Below, piece after piece: positions 52,391-60,355 of a stretch of 64,000 nucleotides of DNA (the first letter of the stretch is position 1; the number at the start of each line of letters is the position of its first letter). A model generated the notes under the pieces. That model saw only the letters and a list, made by a program, of their open reading frames with translations. It searched no databases and was not told where the DNA came from. Source of the stretch: an uncultured Porphyromonadaceae bacterium (GTDB lineage: Bacteria; Bacteroidota; Bacteroidia; Bacteroidales; Porphyromonadaceae); contig CAMYAB010000002.1 in assembly GCA_947253625.1 (NCBI GenBank), forward strand, positions 62,001 to 126,000, given 5' to 3'. Made by a program: the position numbers and the translations under genes.

Positions 52391-53113
52391 ATGAATACCT
52401 TTTGGAATACAATCGCCAAGTACAATGTGGCAACCTGGCCGATACAGCTACTCCTAGTCCTATGTGCCATCGGAGTCTTTTTCCTGCTGGCGAATCGTCC
52501 CTCGCGTAGCAGTACGATCATTGCCAAGTCCTATCTGATACTCCTATATACGTGGATCGCTGTGGCCTACTACGCTGTCTACTGTGCAGAGCGTAGCTAC
52601 TCCACGCTACTGAGCATATACTGGGGGATTCTGGCTCTGGCGTGGGTAAAGGACCTTTTGGAAAACGATACGCAGTTTGTCCTACGAGATAAGTTCAAGC
52701 CTTTTGGGACCTTCGTCCTCCTACTTCCTCTGATGTACCCCTTGGCCTCGATCTCGAGAGGTCTCTCCTTCCCCTACATCACCACACCGGTGATGCCTTG
52801 CACTGTGGCTATCTATACGATCGCACTGCTCTTGCTTTTTACAAGACGGGTCAATATATTTATCGTCCTGCTACTGCTCAACTGGGCTATGGTGGGAGTG
52901 ACAAAGACTTGGTTTTTTGGGATACCGGAGGACTTCATCTTGGTCCTCACAGCCATACCAGCCCTCTATATCTTCTTCCGTGAGTACTTCGCTCTGGATC
53001 TACACCAAGACAGTAAGCCTCGGGCGAAGTACATCAATGCACTCCTGATCTTGGTCTGCATAGGGGTCTGTATCGCCCTATGCAAGGCGCTCTTCGCCCA
53101 AATATCCTGCTAA
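52391..53113 (+). CDS. DUF6064-like membrane protein
   Basis: 240 residues with seven or eight hydrophobic segments. The start (YNVATWPIQLLLVLCAIGVFFLL) and the spacing of segments resemble the DUF6064 family, members of which have no known function; the assignment is from memory of the pattern and is tentative. It is 18 bp after the ThrE-type pair and ends before a terminator, so it may assist or regulate the exporter. Confidence 0.6.
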   Translation: MNTFWNTIAKYNVATWPIQLLLVLCAIGVFFLLANRPSRSSTIIAKSYLILLYTWIAVAYYAVYCAERSYSTLLSIYWGILALAWVKDLLENDTQFVLRDKFKPFGTFVLLLPLMYPLASISRGLSFPYITTPVMPCTVAIYTIALLLLFTRRVNIFIVLLLLNWAMVGVTKTWFFGIPEDFILVLTAIPALYIFFREYFALDLHQDSKPRAKYINALLILVCIGVCIALCKALFAQISC

Positions 53114-53173
53114 TGTTGCCGTGATGGGGTGAGAGGAAAAAGGAGGAAGTGAAAGGGAAGGTCGTCCTTCCGA

Positions 53174-53204
53174 AATAGGGGCTGTGATCAGCCCCTATTT
53201 TTTC
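53174..53204 (+). terminator. Terminator of the ThrE-type operon
   Basis: A perfect 11-bp stem (AATAGGGGCTG and partner), 4-nt loop, then a T-run. Confidence 0.85.
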
Positions 53205-53266
53205 TGTCTTTATCCGATTGGAATTTCTTTCAAAGCACGATCTATTGTCTTATCCTACCTACCATA

Positions 53267-53305
53267 TGAAACTGTAGTTTCTACCGCATGAAACTGTAGT
53301 TTTCC
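53267..53305 (-). repeat. Family B intergenic array, copy 2 (two units)
   Basis: Two units TGAAACTGTAGTTT with GAAACT at 53268 and 53290, 22 bp apart, opposite in orientation to copy 1. Shorter than the other arrays. Confidence 0.7.
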
Positions 53306-53324
53306 CCCATTGTTATTATTGTAC

Positions 53325-53360
53325 AAAAAGAGAGAAGACCGTAGGATCGGGTCTACTCTC
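53325..53360 (-). terminator. Terminator of the nuclease/TonB operon
   Basis: On the minus strand an 11-bp stem with one mismatch (GAGAGTAGACC with GGTCTTCTCTC) is followed by TTTTTG. Confidence 0.8.
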
Positions 53361-53394
53361 CTTTTGCCCAGGTTGTATGGTGTCGGTGCGACTC

Positions 53395-54465
53395 TTAGCG
53401 TTCCTTTAGGAGGTATATAAGTACGGGAAAGTGGTCGCTGTACCCATTGATGAATGTGTTGCCATCAAAAGTGCGATGTGGGTACCCTTTTCGCTTACCT
53501 TCCTTGGTGTGAAGGAATGGACGATTGAATAGGTCCACCTTCCAGTAGGTGAGTGTTTTGTAGTGATCGGACAAAAGTGGCTCCGATATTGCTATTTGGT
53601 CAAAGAGGTTCCACTTGTTTTTGTAGACCAGGGTACCTATCCCTTTGGAGAAGGGCTCCCATGTTGTGTTGAAAAAACCTTGTTGGGGCACCTCGTTTTT
53701 GTGCTTCTTGGCGGCAAGTACTTTGGCCATGCTGGAGTTGTCTGGGTCATCGTTCATATCCCCCATGACTATTATTTTGGCTCTGGGGTTGAGGTTGTAT
53801 AGTGAGTCGGCAATGTGGCAAGTCAGCTCGGCTGCCTTTTCACGCAAATGGTTTGACTTGGCTCCACCATACCGAGACGGCCAGTGGCAGACAATAATGT
53901 GTACCTCTTCACCGGCTATTTTGCCACTCACCAGTAGTTGGTCTCTTGTTCGAAATGTGGGGTTTTCGTCAAGGGTGGGGTAGCGATGGCTGCGGTGGTT
54001 GGTGACGGTAAATAGAGCTGGGTTGTAGAGTAGGGCGACATCGATGCCTCGACGGTCAGGTGAGTCCTCGTGGACTACCTGCAGTCCCATCTCTGCGACA
54101 GCCGGTCTTCTGACCAAGTCCTCTAGTACGCGACGGTTTTCGACCTCTGCCACCCCAACCACTGCCGGTCCCATGGGCGTGTGTTCGCGCCCAAGACGGC
54201 TCAAGACCAGTGCGATGTTGTCCAGCTTCTTTTCGTACTTCGGCTCCGTCCAGTTGTAAGGCCCGTCCGGTAGGAAGTCGTTGTCGCCTTTGTTATTGGG
54301 GTCATCATCGCAGTCAAAAAGGTTCTCAACATTGTAGAACGCGATGGCATAGCTATTATACTGCTTGCCTATCTGAGGAGTCAAGCCCCGCTTGGCGCCC
54401 CCACACCCCGCAAGGAGTAGTAGGGTCGCCAAGATGGCATGGCTGAAAAATGTGTGTCGGTTCAT
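53395..54465 (-). CDS. Endonuclease/exonuclease/phosphatase-family lipoprotein
   Basis: 356 residues. Lipobox LLLAGC (Cys21). The EEP (DNase I-like) motifs are all visible: FYNVENLFD (metal-binding Asn), VVGVAEVENRRVLEDLV (the catalytic Glu), RRGIDVALLY, IIVCHWPSR, MGDMNDDPDN (Asp and Asn) and GYSDHFPVLI (Asp-His). This is a complete active site. The family cleaves nucleic acids or phosphoesters; lipidation puts it on the cell surface or in the periplasm. It is the last gene of the operon, 9 bp after the DUF5689 lipoprotein. Confidence 0.92.
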   Translation of the reverse strand: MNRHTFFSHAILATLLLLAGCGGAKRGLTPQIGKQYNSYAIAFYNVENLFDCDDDPNNKGDNDFLPDGPYNWTEPKYEKKLDNIALVLSRLGREHTPMGPAVVGVAEVENRRVLEDLVRRPAVAEMGLQVVHEDSPDRRGIDVALLYNPALFTVTNHRSHRYPTLDENPTFRTRDQLLVSGKIAGEEVHIIVCHWPSRYGGAKSNHLREKAAELTCHIADSLYNLNPRAKIIVMGDMNDDPDNSSMAKVLAAKKHKNEVPQQGFFNTTWEPFSKGIGTLVYKNKWNLFDQIAISEPLLSDHYKTLTYWKVDLFNRPFLHTKEGKRKGYPHRTFDGNTFINGYSDHFPVLIYLLKER

Positions 54466-54474
54466 AGTTGTCGA

Positions 54475-55905
54475 TTATTCAAACTTGATGTCGTCAATGT
54501 AGACGTTGTATTCTCCATTGGAGCCATACTTGAAGGCAATAATGTTGGTTTCGGCCGAAGAGTTAAGCTCGACGCCTGCCACGTCCAGTGTGATCAGGAC
54601 CCACTTATCTCCAGTGTCGATCTTGCCCTTGTAGTCGTTGACAAACTGTTCGTCGCGAGTGGACTTGCCTTTGGGGATAAGCTTGGATACAGTGACGTCG
54701 CCCAGGTTGTAGCCCACAAACTTGCCGTCCGGGTGGTAGACGTTTATGGAGATGGATTTGCCGGTTGCTTTTCCTTTTAGGTAAAAGGAGATGGTCTTTA
54801 TTGTCTTTTCTGTGCCGGCTGGTATTTTGCTGCCATTCACACTGAAGAAGTATTTATTGTCAGGCACTTTTCCGGTTAGGTGAAGAGCTTTGGTGCCGTT
54901 GACACCTGTCCCGGCAACGACTTCGGAAAATTTCAGCCCAAAATTTCCGGTAGCTTTTTTGAATGCGACCTCATCCTCAAAGTCAGCTCCGGGGAATAGT
55001 AGGGTGGCACTTGCCGATTGTTTGTCGGCGGCTCCCGGAGTTGATGGCTGTGCCGGTGTGTTGTCTCCTGTACTGCCACCCGTGTTGCCACTGTCCGGGG
55101 TGTTGGGCGTTGGTTTTCCGGGTCGGAAGTTGCGGAGGTCGGATTTCGTGCGGATGAGGAGCTGATAGTTTTTATTGTACTTGCTGAGAATACCGATGAC
55201 TGTCCCAATCCCGTCCGGTATTTTGTCGTTGGCAAAGTTTGAGTAGCCACTGTTGCGGACCAGTAGGCTTTGTCCACTGCCATCGTATAGGTTGCGATCG
55301 GAGGTTTCTTCCTTGACGGCAAAGATTTGGCCGACTTCCTTCCACGCAACATCACTGAGCTCTACGACCTGGCCAATCATGCTGTCGTTGATTCCGGCGA
55401 TGGTGGTACGGATCGGGACCACCTTGGCGGGATCCGGGTATTCGTGCAGGGTTGTTATCTTCTTTAGTAGCTCTGCAGCGATGCGTGTCTTTTTGGGGTC
55501 TGCCTTTTCGACATAGCCAATCTGCTGGACGCCCCCATAGACATTGATGGATAGTCCTTTTAGGTTGATGAAGAGTTCTTGCCCCACTTGGTAGTCTGCA
55601 AAAATGGAGCTTTGGTCGACAGCTATTGGTATACCACCAGTCTTGTCTTGTACGTAGAGGGTCTTGTAGATGTTGCCGGACTCATCGTTTCCGCAGACGA
55701 TGGCCCTAAGGATGTATTCGCTCTCGATTAGGACTGGAGCGTTTTGCTTGGCGTGGCTGTACTTTTTCTTGAGCTCGGCTATGGTGATGTTGGATTGTAG
55801 CCCATTGGCCTTTGGCTCCTGGAGCAGTGGCTGGTCATACTTGCGCTGACAACCTACTATGGCGAAAAGAAGCCCTATGGATAGAAGTATGTTTTTTAGT
55901 TTCAT
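54475..55905 (-). CDS. DUF5689 lipoprotein with C-terminal jelly-roll-like module
   Basis: 476 residues. Lipobox FAIVGC (Cys19). Residues about 35-265 are the DUF5689 region, a pair of OB-fold-like segments (IAELKKKYSHAKQ..., TLYVQDKTGGIPIAVD) seen beside extracellular nucleases and phosphatases. A Pro/Ser/Gly linker follows, then a C-terminal module of about 165 residues that opens LFPGADFED and closes NVYIDDIKFE. The same module ends the fimbrillin-like lipoprotein at 58821. It lies 9 bp after the TonB-receptor gene and may serve as its surface partner. Confidence 0.82.
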   Translation of the reverse strand: MKLKNILLSIGLLFAIVGCQRKYDQPLLQEPKANGLQSNITIAELKKKYSHAKQNAPVLIESEYILRAIVCGNDESGNIYKTLYVQDKTGGIPIAVDQSSIFADYQVGQELFINLKGLSINVYGGVQQIGYVEKADPKKTRIAAELLKKITTLHEYPDPAKVVPIRTTIAGINDSMIGQVVELSDVAWKEVGQIFAVKEETSDRNLYDGSGQSLLVRNSGYSNFANDKIPDGIGTVIGILSKYNKNYQLLIRTKSDLRNFRPGKPTPNTPDSGNTGGSTGDNTPAQPSTPGAADKQSASATLLFPGADFEDEVAFKKATGNFGLKFSEVVAGTGVNGTKALHLTGKVPDNKYFFSVNGSKIPAGTEKTIKTISFYLKGKATGKSISINVYHPDGKFVGYNLGDVTVSKLIPKGKSTRDEQFVNDYKGKIDTGDKWVLITLDVAGVELNSSAETNIIAFKYGSNGEYNVYIDDIKFE

Positions 55906-55914
55906 ATCTGGTGT

Positions 55915-58692
55915 TTAGAATTGGTAGCTGGCGTTGATAAAGAAGTTGATACCCTGCATGTAAAAATGCTTGTTCCCAAAGTTTTCCGGATAGTGGAAGT
56001 TGATGCGCCCCTGCTCGTACCCTCCGGTGCGGATGTTGCGATTGTTGAGGAGGTTTTGCACCGAGGCATTTAGATTGATCTGCTGCCTGCCGGGGAGGTA
56101 TATAATCTTCCCGACACTGAGATCCACTGTGCAGTCGCTTCTGAAACGCTCCTGGGTGGTCATTCGTCTAAATGCATCAAAGCTTTTTTGCGCTTCGGCA
56201 CGTCCCGGTCCCTCTGGTAGGCGCTCGATGGCTGACTGTGTGAGTACACCGGTGTAGTTGGAGGCTAGGCGTCGAATAGGTGCCGGGTTAATGTAGTTCA
56301 TCCCAAACCCATTTACGTTGAGGCTCAAAAACCAGTAGTTGATGAAATAGTTGACACCAACTGTCCCCAGTACTTGTGGCACGCCACCGATATAGAGGTC
56401 TTTCATGAGAGCAACCTCCTGACGGTTGACGATGCTACCATTGGTGGAGTTCATGACCCCCATAGGGTTATTGGCATAGTAGTACTGAGCGGCGGTCCCG
56501 ATGAAGTCAAAGTTGAGATCCGAGGTCGGTGCCCAGTTGATCCCCAGCTCCACTCCTCTGTGGGTCTTTTGGAGATCATACAGGGTATGGAAGACAAAGG
56601 TACGCTGCACGTCATTATAGTAGGCAACCTTGTCCATATCGTCCCAGAACTTTGTGTAGAATAAACTAACCCGCCCCGTTACTTTTGGTGTTGAGAAGGT
56701 GTAGTTGAGGTCAATGTTGCTGTTTTTGGTCGTTTTGGTCATCGGTGCCACATTGTCTGTGATATCCGGGGAGACGTATAGGTCGTACGCCAGAGGTGGA
56801 CGACTCTGTACGCTCGCATTGGCACTGAGGAGGTGGTGTCCGTTGATCTTATAGGTCAGCCCTGCTTTGGCATCAAATGTGATGAAGGTATGGAGCTTCC
56901 CTTTTCCATACGAGGAGTCGGGGTAACGACCATTACGCATGAGACCGTTTCGTTGGACCGTGTTGAGTGCTATGCGTGCACCGTAGTAAAAGTCTAGATA
57001 GTGGTAGGTATGTTCTTGCTGAACCCACGCATCCACATTGTGTAGAGCATAGCGGTAGTCGTAGCCAAATACATCACCCTTGTAGACTCGCCTATCGGGG
57101 CGGTTGAGGTCATTTTGGATGGTTGTCTTGTCGCCTGGAAAGTCTCGCTCGGCAAACTTGTCCACATCGAGTAGAGAGTTGGCACCGAGGAGGTCATCTA
57201 CAGTCTTGAACTGACGTGACAGTGAGTACTTGTACCCGACACCGGCCGTGAGCTTGATGTGGTCTGTGAGGTGGGTGTTGTAGGTAGAGTTGAAAGCGGT
57301 CTCAAAAAGGTCGCTTCGTCGCTCTTCCACCATATACACAGCAGAACCGTTTCCCGAGAGGTTGTTCAGGTGATTGACCTCGTAGAGGTGCTTCCAGTCG
57401 ATCTGTGACAGTTGTCCACTCTTCCATAGGTACGAGTAGTACTTTTGCATAAAAGGTTGCCCCTTGAAGTAGTTGGGCAGGTAGCGATAGTAGTCGGGGC
57501 GTGGGTCTGCACCGTTGTACCAGTTGAGTCCGGTCCGGCCATACCTATTGTAGTGAATACCCAGTCCTGTCGTCCATGAGGTTTCCTTGTTGGGCTCCCA
57601 TACATAGGAGAGCACGGCTGTAGGGTCCCAGCTCTTGACTACACGTGCGTTGCGCTTCTGTCCGTTTTGCCATCCCCAGTTGGGGTTGTAGGTATTGCAG
57701 CCGACAAGATCCAGTGCTTGCTGTACCGATGAGCCTTGCTGTGCACGCTCTACAGGCGAGCCAAATGTAATGAAGCTGAGACTGTGCTTGCCCTTGTCCC
57801 ATTGTTTCTCCAGCCCGAGGGCATAGGAGATGTTTTTGTAAAAAGTGCCTTCGACCACACCCTCATGAGCATATCGCCCACCGAGTAGGACGGTAAGCGC
57901 CCAACCATTATCCAGCAGGCCTGTGCTGTAGCTACCCATTCCACGGAGGTAGTAGTTGCGGTTGGCACCGGAGAGGGTTATCTTGGCACCGCGACGGTAG
58001 GTAGAGGGTCGCATGTTGATGTTTTCGGATCCGCCAATGTCGCCAAATGAAAAGTCGGAAGCCCCAAGGTAGTTGATCCGGTTACCATTGCGGGTAATAT
58101 CGTTGAGTGCGCCGATGGAGGAGTAGTTGAAGACTCCTCTTATCTGCTCGTTGAAGTTGACACCATTGATGTACCGCTGTTCGTATCTGCTGTCGTATCC
58201 ACGAGTGCGGTGGCGAAACTGCGATAGCTGGTATCCGGATCCCTTGAGGTACACGTCATTTGATACTATTACCGAGGTGCTGACAGCCTGTGTGTCTCCG
58301 GATTCGTTGAGTTCGAGGTCATTGACCACACCGACATACGACTGATAGTCGTTGAGACGGGAGGGAAATAGTGGTAGGTCTCCCAGATCGAGTGTTCCGC
58401 TATTGGGTATCTCTGTTTTTATTTCCAGGGAGACAAAGCCTGCCGAGGTGATCAGTAGAGTTTCCTGACCGCTCAAGAGATTGTTGGCTTGGAAGCGTCC
58501 ATGGAGATCAGTCGTAAGGACACGGTTGCATCTCTGTAGGGTGACCGTTGCACCGATCAGAGGAGTACCATTGCCTTCGGTTGTTATGACACGCCCCGTC
58601 AATGAGCCGGTCGACTGCCCATATGCACCGGTCAAAAAGGTACAAGTGAGTAGCAAGCCCAATATTCGGGTTGTCCATTGGTTGAGCCACAT
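55915..58692 (-). CDS. TonB-dependent outer-membrane receptor
   Basis: 925 residues from the ATG at 58692; an in-frame ATG at 58734 adds 14 residues before the signal peptide and is less likely. After the signal comes a carboxypeptidase-regulatory-like domain (GSLTGRVITTEGNGTPLIGATVTL), a plug (STSVIVSNDVYLKGSGYQLSQFRHRTRGY...) and a large barrel that ends in FINASYQF with a terminal Phe. It lacks the SusC-type plug signature, and no SusD gene is nearby, so it is a classical TBDT with a regulatory N-domain. The flanking nucleases suggest nucleic-acid fragments or nucleotides as substrate. Confidence 0.92.
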   Translation of the reverse strand: MWLNQWTTRILGLLLTCTFLTGAYGQSTGSLTGRVITTEGNGTPLIGATVTLQRCNRVLTTDLHGRFQANNLLSGQETLLITSAGFVSLEIKTEIPNSGTLDLGDLPLFPSRLNDYQSYVGVVNDLELNESGDTQAVSTSVIVSNDVYLKGSGYQLSQFRHRTRGYDSRYEQRYINGVNFNEQIRGVFNYSSIGALNDITRNGNRINYLGASDFSFGDIGGSENINMRPSTYRRGAKITLSGANRNYYLRGMGSYSTGLLDNGWALTVLLGGRYAHEGVVEGTFYKNISYALGLEKQWDKGKHSLSFITFGSPVERAQQGSSVQQALDLVGCNTYNPNWGWQNGQKRNARVVKSWDPTAVLSYVWEPNKETSWTTGLGIHYNRYGRTGLNWYNGADPRPDYYRYLPNYFKGQPFMQKYYSYLWKSGQLSQIDWKHLYEVNHLNNLSGNGSAVYMVEERRSDLFETAFNSTYNTHLTDHIKLTAGVGYKYSLSRQFKTVDDLLGANSLLDVDKFAERDFPGDKTTIQNDLNRPDRRVYKGDVFGYDYRYALHNVDAWVQQEHTYHYLDFYYGARIALNTVQRNGLMRNGRYPDSSYGKGKLHTFITFDAKAGLTYKINGHHLLSANASVQSRPPLAYDLYVSPDITDNVAPMTKTTKNSNIDLNYTFSTPKVTGRVSLFYTKFWDDMDKVAYYNDVQRTFVFHTLYDLQKTHRGVELGINWAPTSDLNFDFIGTAAQYYYANNPMGVMNSTNGSIVNRQEVALMKDLYIGGVPQVLGTVGVNYFINYWFLSLNVNGFGMNYINPAPIRRLASNYTGVLTQSAIERLPEGPGRAEAQKSFDAFRRMTTQERFRSDCTVDLSVGKIIYLPGRQQINLNASVQNLLNNRNIRTGGYEQGRINFHYPENFGNKHFYMQGINFFINASYQF

Positions 58693-58820
58693 AATAAAAT
58701 TAGTCTTGTGTGAAATAAGAAATGGGGCAAACACAGGAGCTGGTTTGCACCACTCTGTGTTTGCCTCAAAATAGTCTATATCCTTGTTCCAAATGTTTGG
58801 AAATGATTTTTGTTCATCCG

Positions 58821-60323
58821 TTACTCAAAGGTGATGTCATCGATCATCAGGTCATAAGCGGACGCTTTGCCGACACGGAGAGTAAAGATGTTGTTGTACT
58901 TGTCTTGTCCCATTTCAAAGCTACTAGTGTCTAGGATAATCTTTGTCCAGTTCCCATTCGTGTTGATCACCCCTGTGTAGACATTGTTTTTGTTCCCATC
59001 GACCGGATTCACAACCACCTCGGTTGTCCCGATGTCTTTGACACTGTAGGATTTTATATTCTTATTCTTGTCGGACAGTTGTACCACAATGGATTTGGAG
59101 GCGCTGGTCCCCTTGACAAAGAAGGTCACTTTTGAGATATGCTTTCCTTCGATGTTTGCCGGGTCAGTGACGGTGAATACCACATCATTTCCTGTCCGTG
59201 TACCGGATAGTTTCAGTGCCTTGCCGTTTCTGCCCCCATCGACTTGGGTTGCAAAGTCCGTTTTCAGGGCGTATGATTTTGTTGCCTTGACGGAGTTGGT
59301 AAAGGCATCCCAATCCTCAAAGTCAGATCCCGGGAAAAGAGGGCTTCCGGCTTGTGGTTGTTCGGGTTGTCCGGGTTGTGGGGTTGCACCACCAGGCGTT
59401 TCTTCTGAGCTGCCGGTGCCTGGATTGGTTGTGTCATCCAAGGGGAGCTCAATAGTCCCATGGTCTGTGATACCCTCGGTCCAGGGGTTGATGTTGGTCG
59501 AGGCTATCTTCAGTTCTGTGCCTTTGGGTCCGACTTCAAACTTGAGGCTGTACTTATAGCCCGATTTCAGTTCCACCGGAGTTGCCAGAGTGTGTGTCGC
59601 TTCCTTATTGTTGACTTTGAAAGTGATTTTCTCCAGGTTTTGTCCGGGTATGAGGATCATTTGGATCTTGCCATTTTTTAGTGTGGCTGTCACCGTACCT
59701 GTGGTGCTGCCCGGTGTGATGGCATCTGTGGCGATGTTGTAGGAGCCATCAGTCTTGAGTCCGGCGACTGTTGCGGTCACGGCGTTGAGGTTTTCTCCGA
59801 TGACGCTCAGGTCCAGCAGTGCCAGCTTGTGATCAAAGGTCATCTGAGCCTCTTTGGTCTGTGCCGTGATGTTGCCGACCTTGCCCCGGAGTAGATCAAT
59901 CTTGGCCAGGTTGGTCTGGTCGGCCACATTCAGAGCATAGACCATATCTTGGCCTACATTTTGTCCGAATGGGTAGTAGGCAACAATGTCAGCAGTCTCT
60001 GCTCCCTCGAGTGTGAATCCACCATCGGCACCTACAAATTTTCCAGTGGCATCAGCAGTGGTGTACTTGAGGTTGGCTTTGGTGCCAAAAAGGGTGTTGC
60101 TCCCTGGTTGCAGGGCAAAAACCCCAAGAGCATCGCCACTCTCCCAAGTGTCATTGGTCATCCGCAGGGTGTTGATTGATGCGTTGATGCTAAAGCTCCC
60201 ATCTCGCTCTAGGAGAGGATTCAGTACGTCATGTGCACCCGAACGACAGCAGCCGCTCAGTAGGATGGTAGCACCGGCCACGACCGTGGTGGCTAAAAAC
60301 CTTGTTGCTTGTTTCATACTCAA
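58821..60323 (-). CDS. Fimbrillin-family lipoprotein with the shared C-terminal module
   Basis: 500 residues. Lipobox ILLSGC (Cys25). Residues about 40-290 match the fimbrillin (Mfa-like) pattern: TWESGDALGVFAL, YTTADATGKF, DIVAYYPFGQNVG, LDLLRGKVG, FDHKLALLDLSV. After a linker rich in Pro, Gly and Gln comes the C-terminal module SPLFPGSDFEDWDAF...LMIDDITFE, homologous to the end of the DUF5689 lipoprotein. It probably lies on the surface; whether it polymerises like a fimbrial subunit is unknown. It is 32 bp after the nuclease-fusion gene. Confidence 0.82.
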   Translation of the reverse strand: MSMKQATRFLATTVVAGATILLSGCCRSGAHDVLNPLLERDGSFSINASINTLRMTNDTWESGDALGVFALQPGSNTLFGTKANLKYTTADATGKFVGADGGFTLEGAETADIVAYYPFGQNVGQDMVYALNVADQTNLAKIDLLRGKVGNITAQTKEAQMTFDHKLALLDLSVIGENLNAVTATVAGLKTDGSYNIATDAITPGSTTGTVTATLKNGKIQMILIPGQNLEKITFKVNNKEATHTLATPVELKSGYKYSLKFEVGPKGTELKIASTNINPWTEGITDHGTIELPLDDTTNPGTGSSEETPGGATPQPGQPEQPQAGSPLFPGSDFEDWDAFTNSVKATKSYALKTDFATQVDGGRNGKALKLSGTRTGNDVVFTVTDPANIEGKHISKVTFFVKGTSASKSIVVQLSDKNKNIKSYSVKDIGTTEVVVNPVDGNKNNVYTGVINTNGNWTKIILDTSSFEMGQDKYNNIFTLRVGKASAYDLMIDDITFE

Positions 60324-60355
60324 CGAAAGTTTGATTTTGGTTAGTTATTGTCTGG

